From positions 44,027,452 to 44,091,451 of the forward strand of contig CM072811.1 of assembly GCA_037013495.1 (NCBI GenBank): a stretch of DNA of 64,000 nt, given 5' to 3'. The DNA is from Hippophae tibetana. Lineage: Eukaryota > Streptophyta > Magnoliopsida > Rosales > Elaeagnaceae. The notes below the pieces were generated by a model. That model saw nothing but the letters and a program-made list of their open reading frames with translations. It was not told where the DNA came from and did not search any database. How positions within the stretch are numbered: the stretch's first letter is position 1; every line of letters starts with the position of its first letter. Below are positions 48,421-60,986 of this stretch, one piece after another. The position numbers and the translations under genes are program-made.

Positions 48421-51400
48421 GTCTTAAATTTGTATATTTAAAATAATTACAATCCACAAAAGTGTTATTAAAAAGTTGTAAGAAGAGATAATCTCGTTTT
48501 TTCTTGTTTCTATATAATTTTATAACGCAAACAACATTTTGAGGATTTTAAAACTTTTTATATTTTTTCTCATAATTCTAAATGTTATTTATGTTAAATG
48601 TCATAAGGTATTAGTACATATATTACATATAAGAAAAATGATTTCAAAATAATTATATATTTTATGTTTTAATTTAAAATATTTTATGTAATTATACATC
48701 CAAATATTTAATCATTTTAATTAACTAGTTAAAAACATGTGCTTTTGTATATGAATTGTTATACTTTTAAAAAAAATTGTTTAATTTTAAAATTTATATT
48801 AGAAACTTATTTAATATGACGACGATTAAATAAATAATAAAAAAATAGTTATAAGTTTTTTATTCAGTTAGAGATTCATTTAAAAAAAATTCATTAACTA
48901 AAAGTGGTATGATAAGTATTTACTTCTTGAATTTTATAATTTTTTTTAACGCGAGGGTACATTTTTTCAGATAAGTTTCAAAATTTTAAAAAGAAAAAAG
49001 TATAAGGATACAATATGTATTAGAAAAGTAACTTTTTTAATATTATAAAAAAAATTATTTAATGTGATTAGTTTTTCCAATTTAATAATAAAATATAAAG
49101 TGTAAAATACATTATTTAAGTATGGGTATTTTTATCCAAATTTATTTAAGAGTGATTAAGACTTTATGTATAGGATGGATGAACTTAAAATTTAAATATT
49201 TTGAAAAATAACTCAAGTTTTATTTAATTAAAAAATTTAAAGATATAAAAATTATTCAGGTCATTGTTATTATTAGTTATTCTATATTTTAGTATAAGAT
49301 TAAATGATTAATTATTATATATATTTTTATTTTATTTTAACTTCATCGTTTTGATTTTTTTAGTTAATAACGTCATAAAATTAAGAAAAATAAAATCTCA
49401 TAAATCTAAAAAACAAAAAACAAAAAAATCCTATTAAACTTTATAAATTTTTATATGTTATTTAAGCTAATTATATTATATAATAACTAATTACAATATT
49501 TTAACTTGATTTTTGTTAAGGCAATGCAAGTTTTATTTACTAGTAAAATATAAAAAATATATATAGTAATAGTTAATTATGGTCATTGCCAATGTAACAT
49601 GAAATTGACATAATTTTTTAATTTATTAATGTAAATTCAAATTTGAATCAACTCTCATATAATATTTTATTTATTTTATAAAAAAAACTGTAATACACTT
49701 TTTATAAATATAAAAATGAAAATGTAATATGATATAGGATAAGGGTTAAAACTCCCTCGAAAAACGAAGCAAACAAAATAAGATTAATCAAAGTTAAAAA
49801 TAATAATAAAATTACACCAAAACTTTTATTTCACTAATCACATGAAGCGTTGTGCTGTCATTCTTCTTTCCTTTTAATTCCAATATCATTTCATTAGTCA
49901 AATAACAGATTTTATTACTTAAATATCCAATCTATAAAAATATAAAAATATAAAGACTTATAAATATATGCTAATATCTTAATATATTTAAACAATCAAA
50001 ATAATTACATTATTATTCACTTCATAACAAGTGGGGTAAAGAGATAGAGACTAACATTCTAAGTCATTAATGATTTACTTTAATCTCTATTACATAAAAA
50101 TATAATTAGTATGCATTCTTCAAATAAAAACTTATAATAAAATGTAATTAGTATGCATTCTTGAAATAAAAACTTATAATAATATGGCAAACTAATTTCT
50201 TTGACACATCTAAAAGAATTTATTCTACTCTTGAAACTTTAACCGTTATATATAAATTAATAACATCTATAAGTAAAGTTATAGATGTAAAATTAGTTAT
50301 TTTCTTTGGAATTATTACAAATAATTCAAATGATGTTTTGGTAACATAATAAAAGTTTTATATCCCTCAACCAAAGATTGAATGTTTTCCTATTTGAAAT
50401 ACCTTCTTACATAAGTTATTGAACACACAAAATATCCTTATGTTTACTTACAAAGCTAGCAAGTAGAACGATCTGCAAGTAAAACATAACATCTAGATAA
50501 TGCAACTTTTTAGCATCAAACGGTGCATTTGCATGAACAATGATACGATTAGCTTTTGTATTCCAACAAAAAAATCAATCATGTTACAACATAACCAAAA
50601 GTTGAGCAGAAACCACACAAATGCACACTAAATACTTCCAGAGAAAACATCAATTCACATAAACAATTCACACCGTATACTCATAAATAAACAACAATTC
50701 ATTTCAATTATGGATAACAACAATAAAAAAAGTCACAGATAATATAATACCAATTTCTACAAACAAATCAGAATTCTTTAGTAGATCATGTATGAAGGCC
50801 TCTATTGTAATAGAGTGGAGTAGTTTGATATCTCCAGTTTTTCCTCTCTTAACCTTCTCATATATTCTTCAGTAGACTCATCCCTTCAGACAGAAAAGAA
50901 ATTGGTCATGCATCTCTAGCTTTTCCTCTCTTAACATCAATTACAGCACCAATTTCTGGTCTCAACAGAAGAGAAATACTACCAAAAACACCAAGCTGGT
51001 AGAACGATGTCCAAGGAGTATAATCTCCTTACTAGAAATACACTCAACAAACAAGACATGACAATTCAGAGAAACTTATATCGCACCACATCAGAGCAAA
51101 TTGAAGAAAAAACTGAAGAGAAACATGTCCAATCGCATAGCTCAAAAGAATCTTGCAAGAATCGCTTCAACTCACTTCAGATCGCTACAGTTTTCGATGA
51201 AACAAGATCGAAGGCTAAATGAGGGATCTCAAATCGCCCATAATAATGATCAATACAATTTCTCGTGAATTCATGAATATCTTGTATTTATGAAGGATCG
51301 AGGTGGGGGTTGTACGAGACTGATGGCATTGGGTCAAAAAAAGAAGAAGGCGAGCAACTAGAACAAAAATGGAGGATGCGAGATGCTGGTGGTGGGCGAA

Positions 51401-51540
51401 TCTGGGAGGCTTTAAAGGCTATCGTGCGAGAGGAATTCCATCATCATTTGACAAGTCAAAAAGTAGACAATAAAAGCAAAACAAAAAAATAACAATAATC
51501 GAAAGGCAATGAAAGAGAAGAGACAATAACCATAACACAA
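48420..51540. other. AT-rich DNA before YTH copy B
   Basis: No gene is supported. A perfect-looking 42-bp tandem pair (core AATTAGTATGCATTCTT) lies at 50103-50186. From about 50450 to 51540 base composition rises and short open frames occur (51007-51222, 51310-51492), but they lack splice context or recognisable domains. An untranslated or decayed gene there is possible. Confidence 0.5.
50103..50186. repeat. Tandem duplication, 42-bp period, two copies
   Basis: TAATTAGTATGCATTCTT then CAAATAAAAACTTATAATA at 50103 is repeated at 50145 with one or two changes. Confidence 0.93.
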
Positions 51541-52060
51541 AACACCAATTCTTAACATTATATTGCTATATTTTCCCACCTGGAGCTTCACAACTACAAA
51601 AAGCACAGCTGCCTAATAAAGTCGATCTAGACTTTTTTTTTCTTTTTTCTTTTTATGAAACTTGATCTAGATTTAAAAGTTGGGAAATATAGCCAAAGAG
51701 CAAAAAATATAATAAAAAACAAAATGGGGAGAAAAAGAAAGAACCAAATCATATTATGTATATAGAAAAACTAAAAATAAAAACCCTACACCCAAAACCA
51801 AACCAATTTAGAAGCTAATTACTAACAGACCCAAAAGAAGGGTACTAATTGGATTGGTCCCTAGCCTGCCATAAGCTGCTTCAAAACTCTCTTAACTTCG
51901 ACAAATAATTGACCTTTTAAAAGTGAAGCGAGATCCCTTTTACAGCAGCCAAGAAATTTCCAGTAACTTCCCCACCACTATATTCGGAGCCAACATAACT
52001 TGCTGAAGTGTGTGAAACACACCATTAGCATCATGGGCTGCCATTGTGTGGAAGTGAATG

Positions 52061-55000
52061 CTAATAACCATTAGCAGCCCCATTTGCAACAATCCTCTTA
52101 TCCAACACAACTGGCTTGGCACCCTTTGGGGCCTCTACAGTTGTGGGAACTGAAACATTAACGTTCTCTACGGCAGGCACAGTAGGGATTGGGTCCTTCA
52201 ATGGTTCAGAGGCATCGTCCAAGGATTTCTGATTCAGCTCTCCGTTTTCCACATCTTTCTTAGCCTCAACAGGCTTCCCTTCCCATACCTGGATTTAAAG
52301 AGATCAAATTTAGTTACCAGTGTAATACTTAGAATTACAAAAGGTTAAAACAAAGAAATACAGCATATACAACCATAGTTATTTAAATTTTCAATGGAGA
52401 ATCCATACCTGTTTTTGGAAATGTTGCCTGGCCTTTTTCTCCTGGATTGTCTTTTGGCGGGCTTCGTAGAACCCAAAATCATCCAAGATGCATGTTCTGC
52501 TGGAGTATTCCTTGAATATTTTAATTATTTGAAGAGCTGGTTCTAACTTCACCTGTACATGTATACACGAGAACACTGTTTAAAAAAAGAAAGAAATATA
52601 AGTAAAACAAATCGGGGAAGACACCATTAGGGTTCAAATTACCTCCTGAGTATCCCTGCTGTTTGTCACGGCTTTGTTCTCATTGTTCTCAAGCGTAATG
52701 TGCTTCAACAAACTGTTGGGAACGTCTTTAACAATGTGCCACTTAACAGGGAAACAACCATTCCACTTGTCTTGCTGCCAATACTCTACACTCTTATTAA
52801 AATCAACAGGCCCCACCATCTCAGCAAGGCCAACAAATTGGCCACTAGTATTAACCTACAACAGAATCCAGAAATTATGTTAGAACTCATACATTCAATC
52901 ACACGTAAAGACCATTAAAATGCTTGAATTTGAATACTCACTGAGAAGAACAAGAAAACAGGGCAGCCACCAGATTTCTCCTGAGCCTCCTGGTACGCTG
53001 CATGGAGCTTCTTGTTTCCATTAGGTGTACTGGCCCATACATTATACTTGATGCTCTTGTGTACATCGTCCTCACTGTATGACTTGATGATGAAAATTTT
53101 GGCCTCGGTGTAATTCTCAGGAAAATTTTCATTGTTAAATTGCTCCCGATTTGGAGTAACATTTAGCTTGTCCACCTCATCATTAGTGGCATTTAGTTGT
53201 GGGTTCTGCCCTTTCACTGTGGTAGTCGGTACAAAACCTTTTTGGTTCTTCGTGCTCTTGGCTCTAGGACCTTTGTTCAGTTCATTTAGACCATCCATAT
53301 TTTCATTACCATATGCATAATAGCCATTGTTGCGTCCCCTTGGTTTATACTTATTGTCAACTGAGAGCCACGCATGTCCACTAGTTCGTGAATCATAACC
53401 ATGATATCCAAAGCCAATACCAGATCTGACAGTATTTCCATACTGATCATATACTTTGCTTGGATACATCCTATTTATGAATCCGTGGGCTGTATTAATG
53501 CCAGTCATTGGTCTTGGTTGGTGCATACCCTGCAAAATTAAATTGCAAAAAAGGTAAAATCAGCAATCTCTAAACAAATACAATACTCCAATCCTAGCAC
53601 TTGATATTGTAAAACTAAAAGATGAGAACCAAATCATCAAACAAGATCAGATCACAGACAATATTCCCAAAGAAGACCAGAAAACACTTTCTGACACCAG
53701 TAAGGTTACCCTGGCAATTGCAGGAGCATCTCCAATCAAGACGTAGTTTATTTTGTAGTGTAATAGTGACCTGGCAAAGATGTTAGTATCTTGCCAACAT
53801 CTTTGTGCGCAAATGAGCTGTTAGCCTCAGCTATAGATGGAGCACAGATAGAGTCACAGTTTGTTTAACAAATCTCTCTGGAGAATAGGTTTTCAGAATT
53901 AATCCACGAAAAACAATCACTGAATTGTTTCTGCTATATTGGCTCAGATTTTATTGACCCCTCCATCAATATTTATGGCCCAAACAGAACATAATCTATT
54001 TGGTGTAACATATTCTTGTTGCAGCCCATAACACAAGTAAAAACTATCTCTTTGATATTCTAAAATAACGGATCTAGAAGAATTCAGATGGGAAATTTTA
54101 ATACCGAATTGAATCTAAAAAAATTACCATGAATTGAGAATTTGGACGATGATTTTGATTCCTTGAAGACATAACATTATTGCCGTTTGAAATTGAAGTA
54201 ATTGTGGTGCTGGTAACAGGCCTAGGTTGCCCATCCGGAAAAAGTGGGACATCTAACCATGGAATAGGAGATCTCACACCATCAAAACTAAATCTGGGAT
54301 CCTGATAACCTGGGGTAGATACACGCCCTGGCAAAGAAGCCCTTCCGTACGATCCATTGGAATTGACAGATGAGTTCTGATATGTTGGTTTAAATGGAGC
54401 TGAACCATTGGATCCTTTCACAGCCCCACTGTTTAATATACTACTGGAATTTCCATTGGTTGTATCCACAGGCAATGGCTTTTGGTCAGTACCGACAGAG
54501 GTAGATTTCTCACTTTGAGTAGCGGTAAGACTGGGGGTGTATGGCGCACTGGTCGGAGTCAGTGGCTGGAAATAGGGAGGGTACTGGTAGTGCTGAGGCC
54601 CATACAGCTGGCCATCATTTCCCATAGTGGGTACTGGGGAAGCTGCTGGAGAATATGGACCATAAGGAGCAAACCCATAACCATGAGGATACATAAGAGA
54701 CCCATTATCCCCATAAACACCCTGTAATGAAGAAATTTGAGGGGATTTAGCACATAGAGTTTATATCCTTGCAACATCAAAAATGAAATAAGTCAGTTGT
54801 AAATCACAACCAAAAACAAATATAGCTTACAGAAGTCATCTCCACTCCATCTGGATTCAAGTATCTCGAGTAATCATCCCATTCATTTCCTGAACAATCA
54901 TATCCTGCTAGGAAGAAATAGGATGGGCATGTACAAAACGTTTAAGAGAACAATATTAACAAATGCAGAAAAAAGGTGCTGCCACAATCCAGAATCATAC

Positions 55001-56142
55001 AAACTTCAGATTTTCAAAAACAACTCAATCTTCTAAAAAAACAAATTAAATCAATCTTGTGGCAAAATTTACATTGCTATTACCTCCATAATAATAGGAT
55101 GTATAGCCATTGGGGGGTACATAGCACACTGATGGATCAACAAAATCAGTTAGCAATGGAGTCATAGACCGATCAGATGAAGGAATCTGACCATTTATAG
55201 CATTAGCCGAATCAACAGACCCATATTGTATGGAAGATGACTGTAGAGAAATAAATAATAATAGAGTCAGATCAAACATATCTATTGATATATTTATGCT
55301 TTATTTATTTAAAGCACACTAAAACTCCCTCCTTAAAATTCTTGCGTATATGAACCATGACACATGCTTAATCCTTCAATAACAAACCTTCTTCATAGGT
55401 TCAGGAATTTCGAGCGACTTCGCTTGAGAATCTATTGACAATTTCTCTAGCAAATCTGCTGCTTCTAATGAAATTAAAAAGAATTAAGGAAATTCAAGAG
55501 CTCACCAAGATTAAAAAAAATTCATTCCAGATCAAATCACAAAAATAAACCAATCATTCAAATCAGCACCAATAAGAACTATCGTAACCAAGAAGCAAAC
55601 AAAGAAAGTGAAAAAATTAAATGAAAATATTATCAACATGCCAGTAACTTAAACGTTAAGTAGGCCACACAAACATATCACCGACACTGAGTTGATAGCA
55701 ATACTAAAACTGTTAATTCCACCTTTGTATCAATAATAGACGCAGCTCAATTGAAATACAGAAGCAAACAGCCAATCCAGCAGTATTATTATCTCTGGAA
55801 TTCATTCAGGTGAAACCCCAACCATGTCATAAATTTAGAGAGAATACAGAATAACAACTTCGAAAATCCATAACGCATCGGATAACAAAATGATTCTACA
55901 AGATGAATACAAATTAGATAATAATAATTAAGAAATAAAAACCGCATAGTAAGCCGATACCAACTTAGCCGATCTACATAATAGACAGAAAGCAGAACCG
56001 TATAGTTATTATAAAACCCAGAAAAATCGAAGAATAATCGCTCCTCAACAGATCAGAAGCGAACTCATATAAAGAGAAGAGTAAAACCGAAGTGAGGAAA
56101 CTGAATAAGGATACGATTCGCAGAAGGAGCAGTTGTGGCCAT
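52061..56142 (-). CDS. ECT2: YTH-domain m6A reader, ECT2-like, copy B
   Basis: Paralogue of the gene at 24981-28806. Minus-strand exons: 56142-56115, 55464-55388, 55240-55084, 54904-54831, 54721-54128, 53529-52942, 52855-52643, 52552-52409 and 52288-52061. Phases agree and give 700 residues. The YTH cage tryptophans are W475, W532 and W537, all kept. Differences from copy A: three extra residues in exon 5 ([10 protein letters not shown] against WLDFSDG), a C-terminal tail four residues shorter after the YTH domain, a canonical GT donor for intron 8, and a longer intron 5. The tail still ends ANGAANGY. No stop or frameshift is seen, so both copies look functional. The ECT2 subclade is an inference. 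Confidence 0.95.
53660..53985. mobile_element. Insertion of about 320 bp in intron 5 of YTH copy B
   Basis: Intron 5 is 598 bp here and 252 bp in copy A. The sequence between the shared 'acaagatcaga' and 'cataatctatttggtgtaaca' is absent from copy A. It is richer in GC and contains an inverted pair (AAAGATGTTAG...CCAACATCTTT). Origin unknown; a small transposon or repeat is likely. Confidence 0.6.
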
Positions 56143-56590
56143 GAAGCTACTGGTAAGTAGATCTTATCTGGGCACTTCTTGCTTCAGATGAATTAAACCC
56201 TAAAACCTGAGAATAGGAGGATTGGGGTTTTAGACCAAGAAAGACTGCAACTGGAGGATAGAGAGATAAAGATAGAAGGGTAGGATAGGACTGAGGTGGT
56301 AACGGGTCTCTAAGCTTCTTACAGCCGCCAGTAGGGTTTGGGTTTTTCTTGAAAGAGAGGGTTGTTCATCCAAAAGCGGTGATTCAAATAGCCCCACGGC
56401 TCCCCTAGTTAGTGCTGATTCTCTTACCTGCAGGTTAGAACGATGATCTCATCCCAACGTTTCTATTGGTCTTGATTACACGTGCCAGCCAAGTATTGGT
56501 CCAGTTTTAACAAAAAACTGTATCTTTTAAGTCGGTGCGAAATTTCATCGGCGGGTTTAAAGACTGATTTATCCTTCTCGAGCTGCATGT
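56143..56590 (-). promoter_or_regulatory. 5' UTR and promoter region of YTH copy B
   Basis: A G-box core CACGTG is at 56480-56485 and CCAAT-type elements are near 56464 and 56496, in the same order as in copy A. TCTTTTAAGTCGGTGCGA near 56523 is identical in both. The telo-box of copy A is changed here (GATTGGGGTTTT). Confidence 0.5.
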
Positions 56591-58778
56591 AATTCTTTTT
56601 CAAATTAGATCAGGAAGAATCAACAAGGGTAGCAGCATTCTCGGGGTTGTTTTTTGCGATTCTTAGAATAATTTTTTTTATTTTAAAAATATTTCACTAT
56701 TAAGTTTTAAATATAAATTTTAAAAAACAATTAAATCAATAAAATAAAAATACATTAATTATCATAAAAACTAATAAATATTATATTTAACACGGTTCAA
56801 ACTTTACTCTTTAACTCCTCATTCTTTCAATTTTTTATTTAATTATTATAAAAGAATAAGGTAACAAATAATAAGTGATAGATATTATAGATAATGGATA
56901 GTTACATCTATATAACATAATTTTATATTTTATAATTAATATCAAATAACATACTTCTAATAACATATAATTACAACTAAATATATTTTTTTCACACAAT
57001 TATTAAGTAAGATCTCTACCCTACATCTTACATTTACTCACTTAAATTGAAGATAATCAAAGGTACTAACAATTAGATCTTGTAGATTCTACAAATAATA
57101 ATTATTTTTAATGTTAACAAAAATCGATATTAATATTATTATATACATTTATTGAAAAATGATATAAGAAAAAAATAACTCCAATAATAAAAAAACTATC
57201 CATCCATCTAATATTTAAAACCCTATAAAAAATTATAATAGAATATATCATCAAAAAAATTATAAAACAAACCTCCATTTACCACCATTTTCAAACGTAT
57301 TTCCCTTTTTCTCATTTTATATCATATATTCTATTTTCATCACAGACATTTTTATGTCACCTATTCTCTTTTCATCATCCTTATTTCTTTCTTTGTTTTT
57401 TTAACTTTCAATCAACAATGTTTCAATTTTTTTCTTTTACGATGAATGACCTCCATTGGTGAATTATTGCAACCCAATCAATATCATTAACAAATAGAAA
57501 CTTAGGTAAAAGATAAAATGGTTGCTTGCAAGTGAATTTCATCTTAACATTTATGTTTTTTATCGAACTGTACTAGACAATAATATATGTTCTCTGCAAA
57601 AAAAGTTTCTTTGTTTTACGAAGGCGAGGGAGGTTTGCTCGAGGCAAAAGACTTAGACCTTTTAGCTCATGTTGTGGTGTTGAGTGTAATTTTGCTTTAT
57701 ATTAAAACTACACTTTCACCAACAACAACACATGTGATAAATTATAGTTATTTTTATTTTTATTTTGCTTATTTTAAAGTGAAATGCTAATACCCTTTAA
57801 AAATTTGAACACATCACCTATTTTGAAATAGTGTGAGCATTAATTTGATCATGCTCATGAAAATAGAAAGGAAGGAAAAATATTGAAAAATAAATTCTGT
57901 AGTTAGTTGGCTCAAAATGAATGTAAAAGTTATGTACATTGCCCAACTAAAAGCTATATACATGAATTTTATCTTTTAAGTATCCAAAAAAACACATGAC
58001 TTTTATCTTTAGAGTAATTTGTGCTTGGTGTAGCATACAAGCAGAGGACGATGAATATATCCAAAAAAATTATTTTTGTAGTATTTTTTATTGTGTTAAA
58101 TAAATATTGAAAACGTTCTTTATTTGAAAAGACTAATGTGAATGCACTTAGTAATGTAAATCGCAACACTGTAGGAATGGGTCAATAAGGTAAGTCTTAT
58201 TTCTATGTTGTGTCTAGGCACAATCAACAAGACTTTGTATTAAAAAAAATTAATTTACTTTTTATTGAAAAAATATATTGTTTTACAAAAATACCTCTTT
58301 GATAAATTTATTTTATTTATATTTTTCATTCTTATTAATTATTTTAAATAAAACACATATTTGTAATTCTAATATGATTTTTCTCATTTAAATGTTTATA
58401 TGTTAATATTGATTTATGTAAACACTAAGTAATATTGTTCTTAGGACTTTGGACCACCTTATGGGAATTGATTTGGTCATACAATCCTCAATTCAATAAA
58501 TTTAAGATAAATGTTAAAGGATATTTTAGTCTTTTTTATTAATTATATGAAAAGAAAGTATTTAACTGTAATTATATGTGATGAGATGTATACTATTATG
58601 ATAATATATATGATATTATATTATGTATATGTGACTATATATAGAGAAAAGAGTAAATCTGATAGTTTTTTTTGTCTGATTAGGATTTAACTATTATGGT
58701 ATTATAGGTAATTATTTGTTGTAAATATGTATCTATTGTAGACACTTATCTATTATAATCTTAGAAAATGAAGTTGGT
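56590..58778. other. AT-rich intergenic DNA
   Basis: No gene is supported. Short open frames at 57587-57790 and 57969-58169 have no recognisable domain. No clear repeat boundaries are seen. Confidence 0.55.
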
Positions 58779-58944
58779 CAACAAAATCTTAGTAGACAAA
58801 GTTGTGGTCAATATAATCTTAACAGATGAAATGGTGGCCAACAACGTTCTGGCTAACAAAGTTATGGGTAACAAAATCCTAGCCAAAAAAATTATGGTTA
58901 GCAAAGTGGCCAACCAAGTCCTAGCCACTGAAGTTTTGGCCAAC
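58779..58944 (+). repeat. 15-bp minisatellite, about 11 units
   Basis: Units resemble AACAAAGTTCTGGCC, for example AACAAAATCTTAGTA, GACAAAGTTGTGGTC, AACAACGTTCTGGCT, AACAAAATCCTAGCC and ACTGAAGTTTTGGCC. One unit is 12 bp. Divergence is moderate, and the length-3n period keeps a plus-strand frame open from 58765 with an N-K-x-L-A-like pattern. The array ends exactly where the gypsy LTR begins. Confidence 0.88.
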
Positions 58945-59433
58945 TGATGAACGAAAACCGGCATCGCCGATCTTCGCAAATACTTTGGTTTTAATATTTA
59001 TAAAACTCTCGCAAGTGCACGAATCATTTCGAAGAAAATGATAAGTATACTCCCAAGGTCGATCTAAGGAAGAAATCTATGTGGTTTTTAATTTATTATT
59101 CAAACTTTTAAAAACGAAATTAAATCCTAAACATCATGTTACGATAGTTTGGTTTTTGTGTTCCTAATCTAATAACATTAAAATAAACATATATACAGAT
59201 TAATTAAATATAATCTAATAACATAAAAATAAACATAGATACAAATTCAATAAATAATTATCTAAAAATAAACATATATACAGATTCAATAAATATTCAT
59301 GCAAATTTTTAGCATTTATATTAGCGGAGTATTTATGGATGTAATAACTAAATTAATTATGCTTGCTCATATTAACTAGGTTATTAAAGATATAAATTGA
59401 TATTTTATTGATTCTCTCTTTTTTATATAAATA

Positions 59434-59580
59434 CCACCTTTGGTGGGGTTAGATATTCTTTGTTAACTAAACAAATCAATTAACACCTATGGGTGGGGTT
59501 GATAACTAATATGCTTAATTAAATTAATTCCTTTTTCTAAGAGATTGAAAATGAACCATTTAAATGCCACCTTTGGTGGG
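59434..59580. repeat. Hairpin-forming CCACCTTTGGTGG repeats in the LTR
   Basis: CCACCTTTGGTGGGGTTAGA at 59434, a variant CACCTATGGGTGGGGTTGAT near 59484, and CCACCTTTGGTGGGGTTAGA again near 59567. Each core is a short perfect or near-perfect palindrome. Confidence 0.85.
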
Positions 59581-60479
59581 GTTAGACAATTTAAACATTA
59601 TTCAAGGTGTCCAAATTAAACATAAGAATTTAATTATCCGAGTACTAACTTTCAAGTTTTAAAACCACTATTGAAAACATGTTGTCAATACATTTTCACA
59701 TAATAATTCTTATAAAAACTTTCGAAATAGAGTTTCACTCTAACTACCGGGCGATTGTACCAACAAATAAAAGAGCACTACTCTAAATTAGAACGGATAA
59801 CTAAACCTTAAAATCTAATTTTCAGGTTTAAGTTTCTAATGAAAAATAATATATTTCTCTCTAACATTCTTAATATAAAATCTTGAATAAAAACAAAATC
59901 AATTCATTTTAGAGATTTTTACCTATTTAATATTTCGCAAGCATAACAACGTCATTATTACATCATATTTACTAAACAGCCAGCATAGTTAAATTTAACC
60001 ACAAACAAGTTGAATATAACATGTAAGAATAAAGCATAAAAATAACTGTAAAGAAAATAAAATCCTTACAGAACTTTGACGCTATTCCCGTAGCTAGAAA
60101 ACCTCCGAGCGGAATTTGCACTTCCATATATTGAATCAAAAAATCTAAATTATTACAAAAACATTACAAGTTCCTCTCAAAAAGAGAAGAACTCTAAACC
60201 TAAGAGAATTGAACTAAAAACTAAGAGAAAAACTAAGAAAAGCTTAGAAACTAAGAAAGAAACTAAGAGAAACTAAAAGAAACTAAAAACTAAGAAATGA
60301 GAGAAAGAAAGAAGAGAGAAGTGAGTTTTGAAGGTGTGATTTGAAGTGAAGGGAAGGGGGTATTTATAGGTGAGGATGGAGAGAAAAAATGAGTAAAAAA
60401 ATGTTAAAAAAATATTAAAAAATGTAAAAACGCGTATTGGAATTGCTGATGTCATCAATGACGTCAGCATGATGTCACA

Positions 60480-60660
60480 GGGGCTGCTACACGTGAAAAA
60501 TGGGGCGAAAACGCGTTGGGGCTGTCACTGCACGCAGCTCGGCGCGCGTGAACAGTGCCCGCGCGCTGCGCTGCGCGCAGCTGGGCAGGCCAGCGCGCGG
60601 CATGGGGCGCTGGGGCGCGCGGCTAGGCGCTGGGCTGCGGCGCGCGATTTCCGTCTTTTT
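60480..60660. other. GC-rich island inside the gypsy LTR
   Basis: A dense run of GCGC-type sequence (for example GCGCGCTGCGCTGCGCGCAG near 60562) in a window that is otherwise strongly AT-rich. It contains many CpG and CHG sites and several overlapping GCGCGC palindromes. Confidence 0.9.
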
Positions 60661-60958
60661 GACATTTTTGACCTTTTCGACCCATTTCGTCCGATTTTTC
60701 CATGTTTGTTGACCTTTTCTCACTTATTTATTGATATATTTGTGATGTATTGCTTCAAGTATTCCTCTTTGAGTCTTTAAATTGCGTTTTTAAGCCAAAA
60801 TTCCTGAAAAACAATAAAAATACCCGTGATTCCGAAAAAGACAAATTTATATAAATATATGATAAAACATATAAATATATATATTTTTAATCAATTAATG
60901 TACATAAAATCATGGTTATTTTAGTGCTTTTTGAGCACTCATCACAACCCTCAACCAG

Positions 60959-60986
60959 CTTCTTGCTAGTCTCTTAGCAAGAGAAG
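60959..60986. other. Stem-loop next to the polypurine tract
   Basis: TTGCTA (60963-60968) pairs with TAGCAA (60975-60980), extended outward by CTTC/GAAG-type pairing with a 2-base bulge. Confidence 0.6.

Larger units (their letters stand above)
51545..56590 (-). repeat. Segmental duplication unit B (YTH gene plus flanks)
   Basis: Counterpart of 24470-29290 in the same orientation. It is about 220 bp longer, mainly because of an insertion in intron 5. Exons are nearly identical in length and introns are clearly alignable by eye. Confidence 0.9.
58945..60944 (-). repeat. 3' LTR of the gypsy element, about 2.0 kb
   Basis: On the plus strand it runs from TGATGAACG to CACTCATCA. The terminal TGATGA and TCATCA are inverted copies, as expected for LTR ends. 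On the coding strand, a purine-rich GGTTGAGGGTTG lies directly upstream of the LTR start, fitting a polypurine tract. The first LTR is not in the window, so the borders rest on these signals. Confidence 0.75.

Noticed and set aside
51007-51492. Two short plus-strand frames upstream of YTH copy B's 3' end
   Set aside because: No recognisable domain and no partner exons; kept only as a note in the intergenic entry.
58761-58979. 72-residue minus-strand frame over the minisatellite
   Set aside because: Its repeats come from the 15-bp array, and the frame runs into the LTR end; there is no evidence for a gene.
60469-60780. Open frames on both strands in the GC-rich LTR block
   Set aside because: They arise from low stop-codon density in GC-rich DNA, lie inside an LTR and show no domain.
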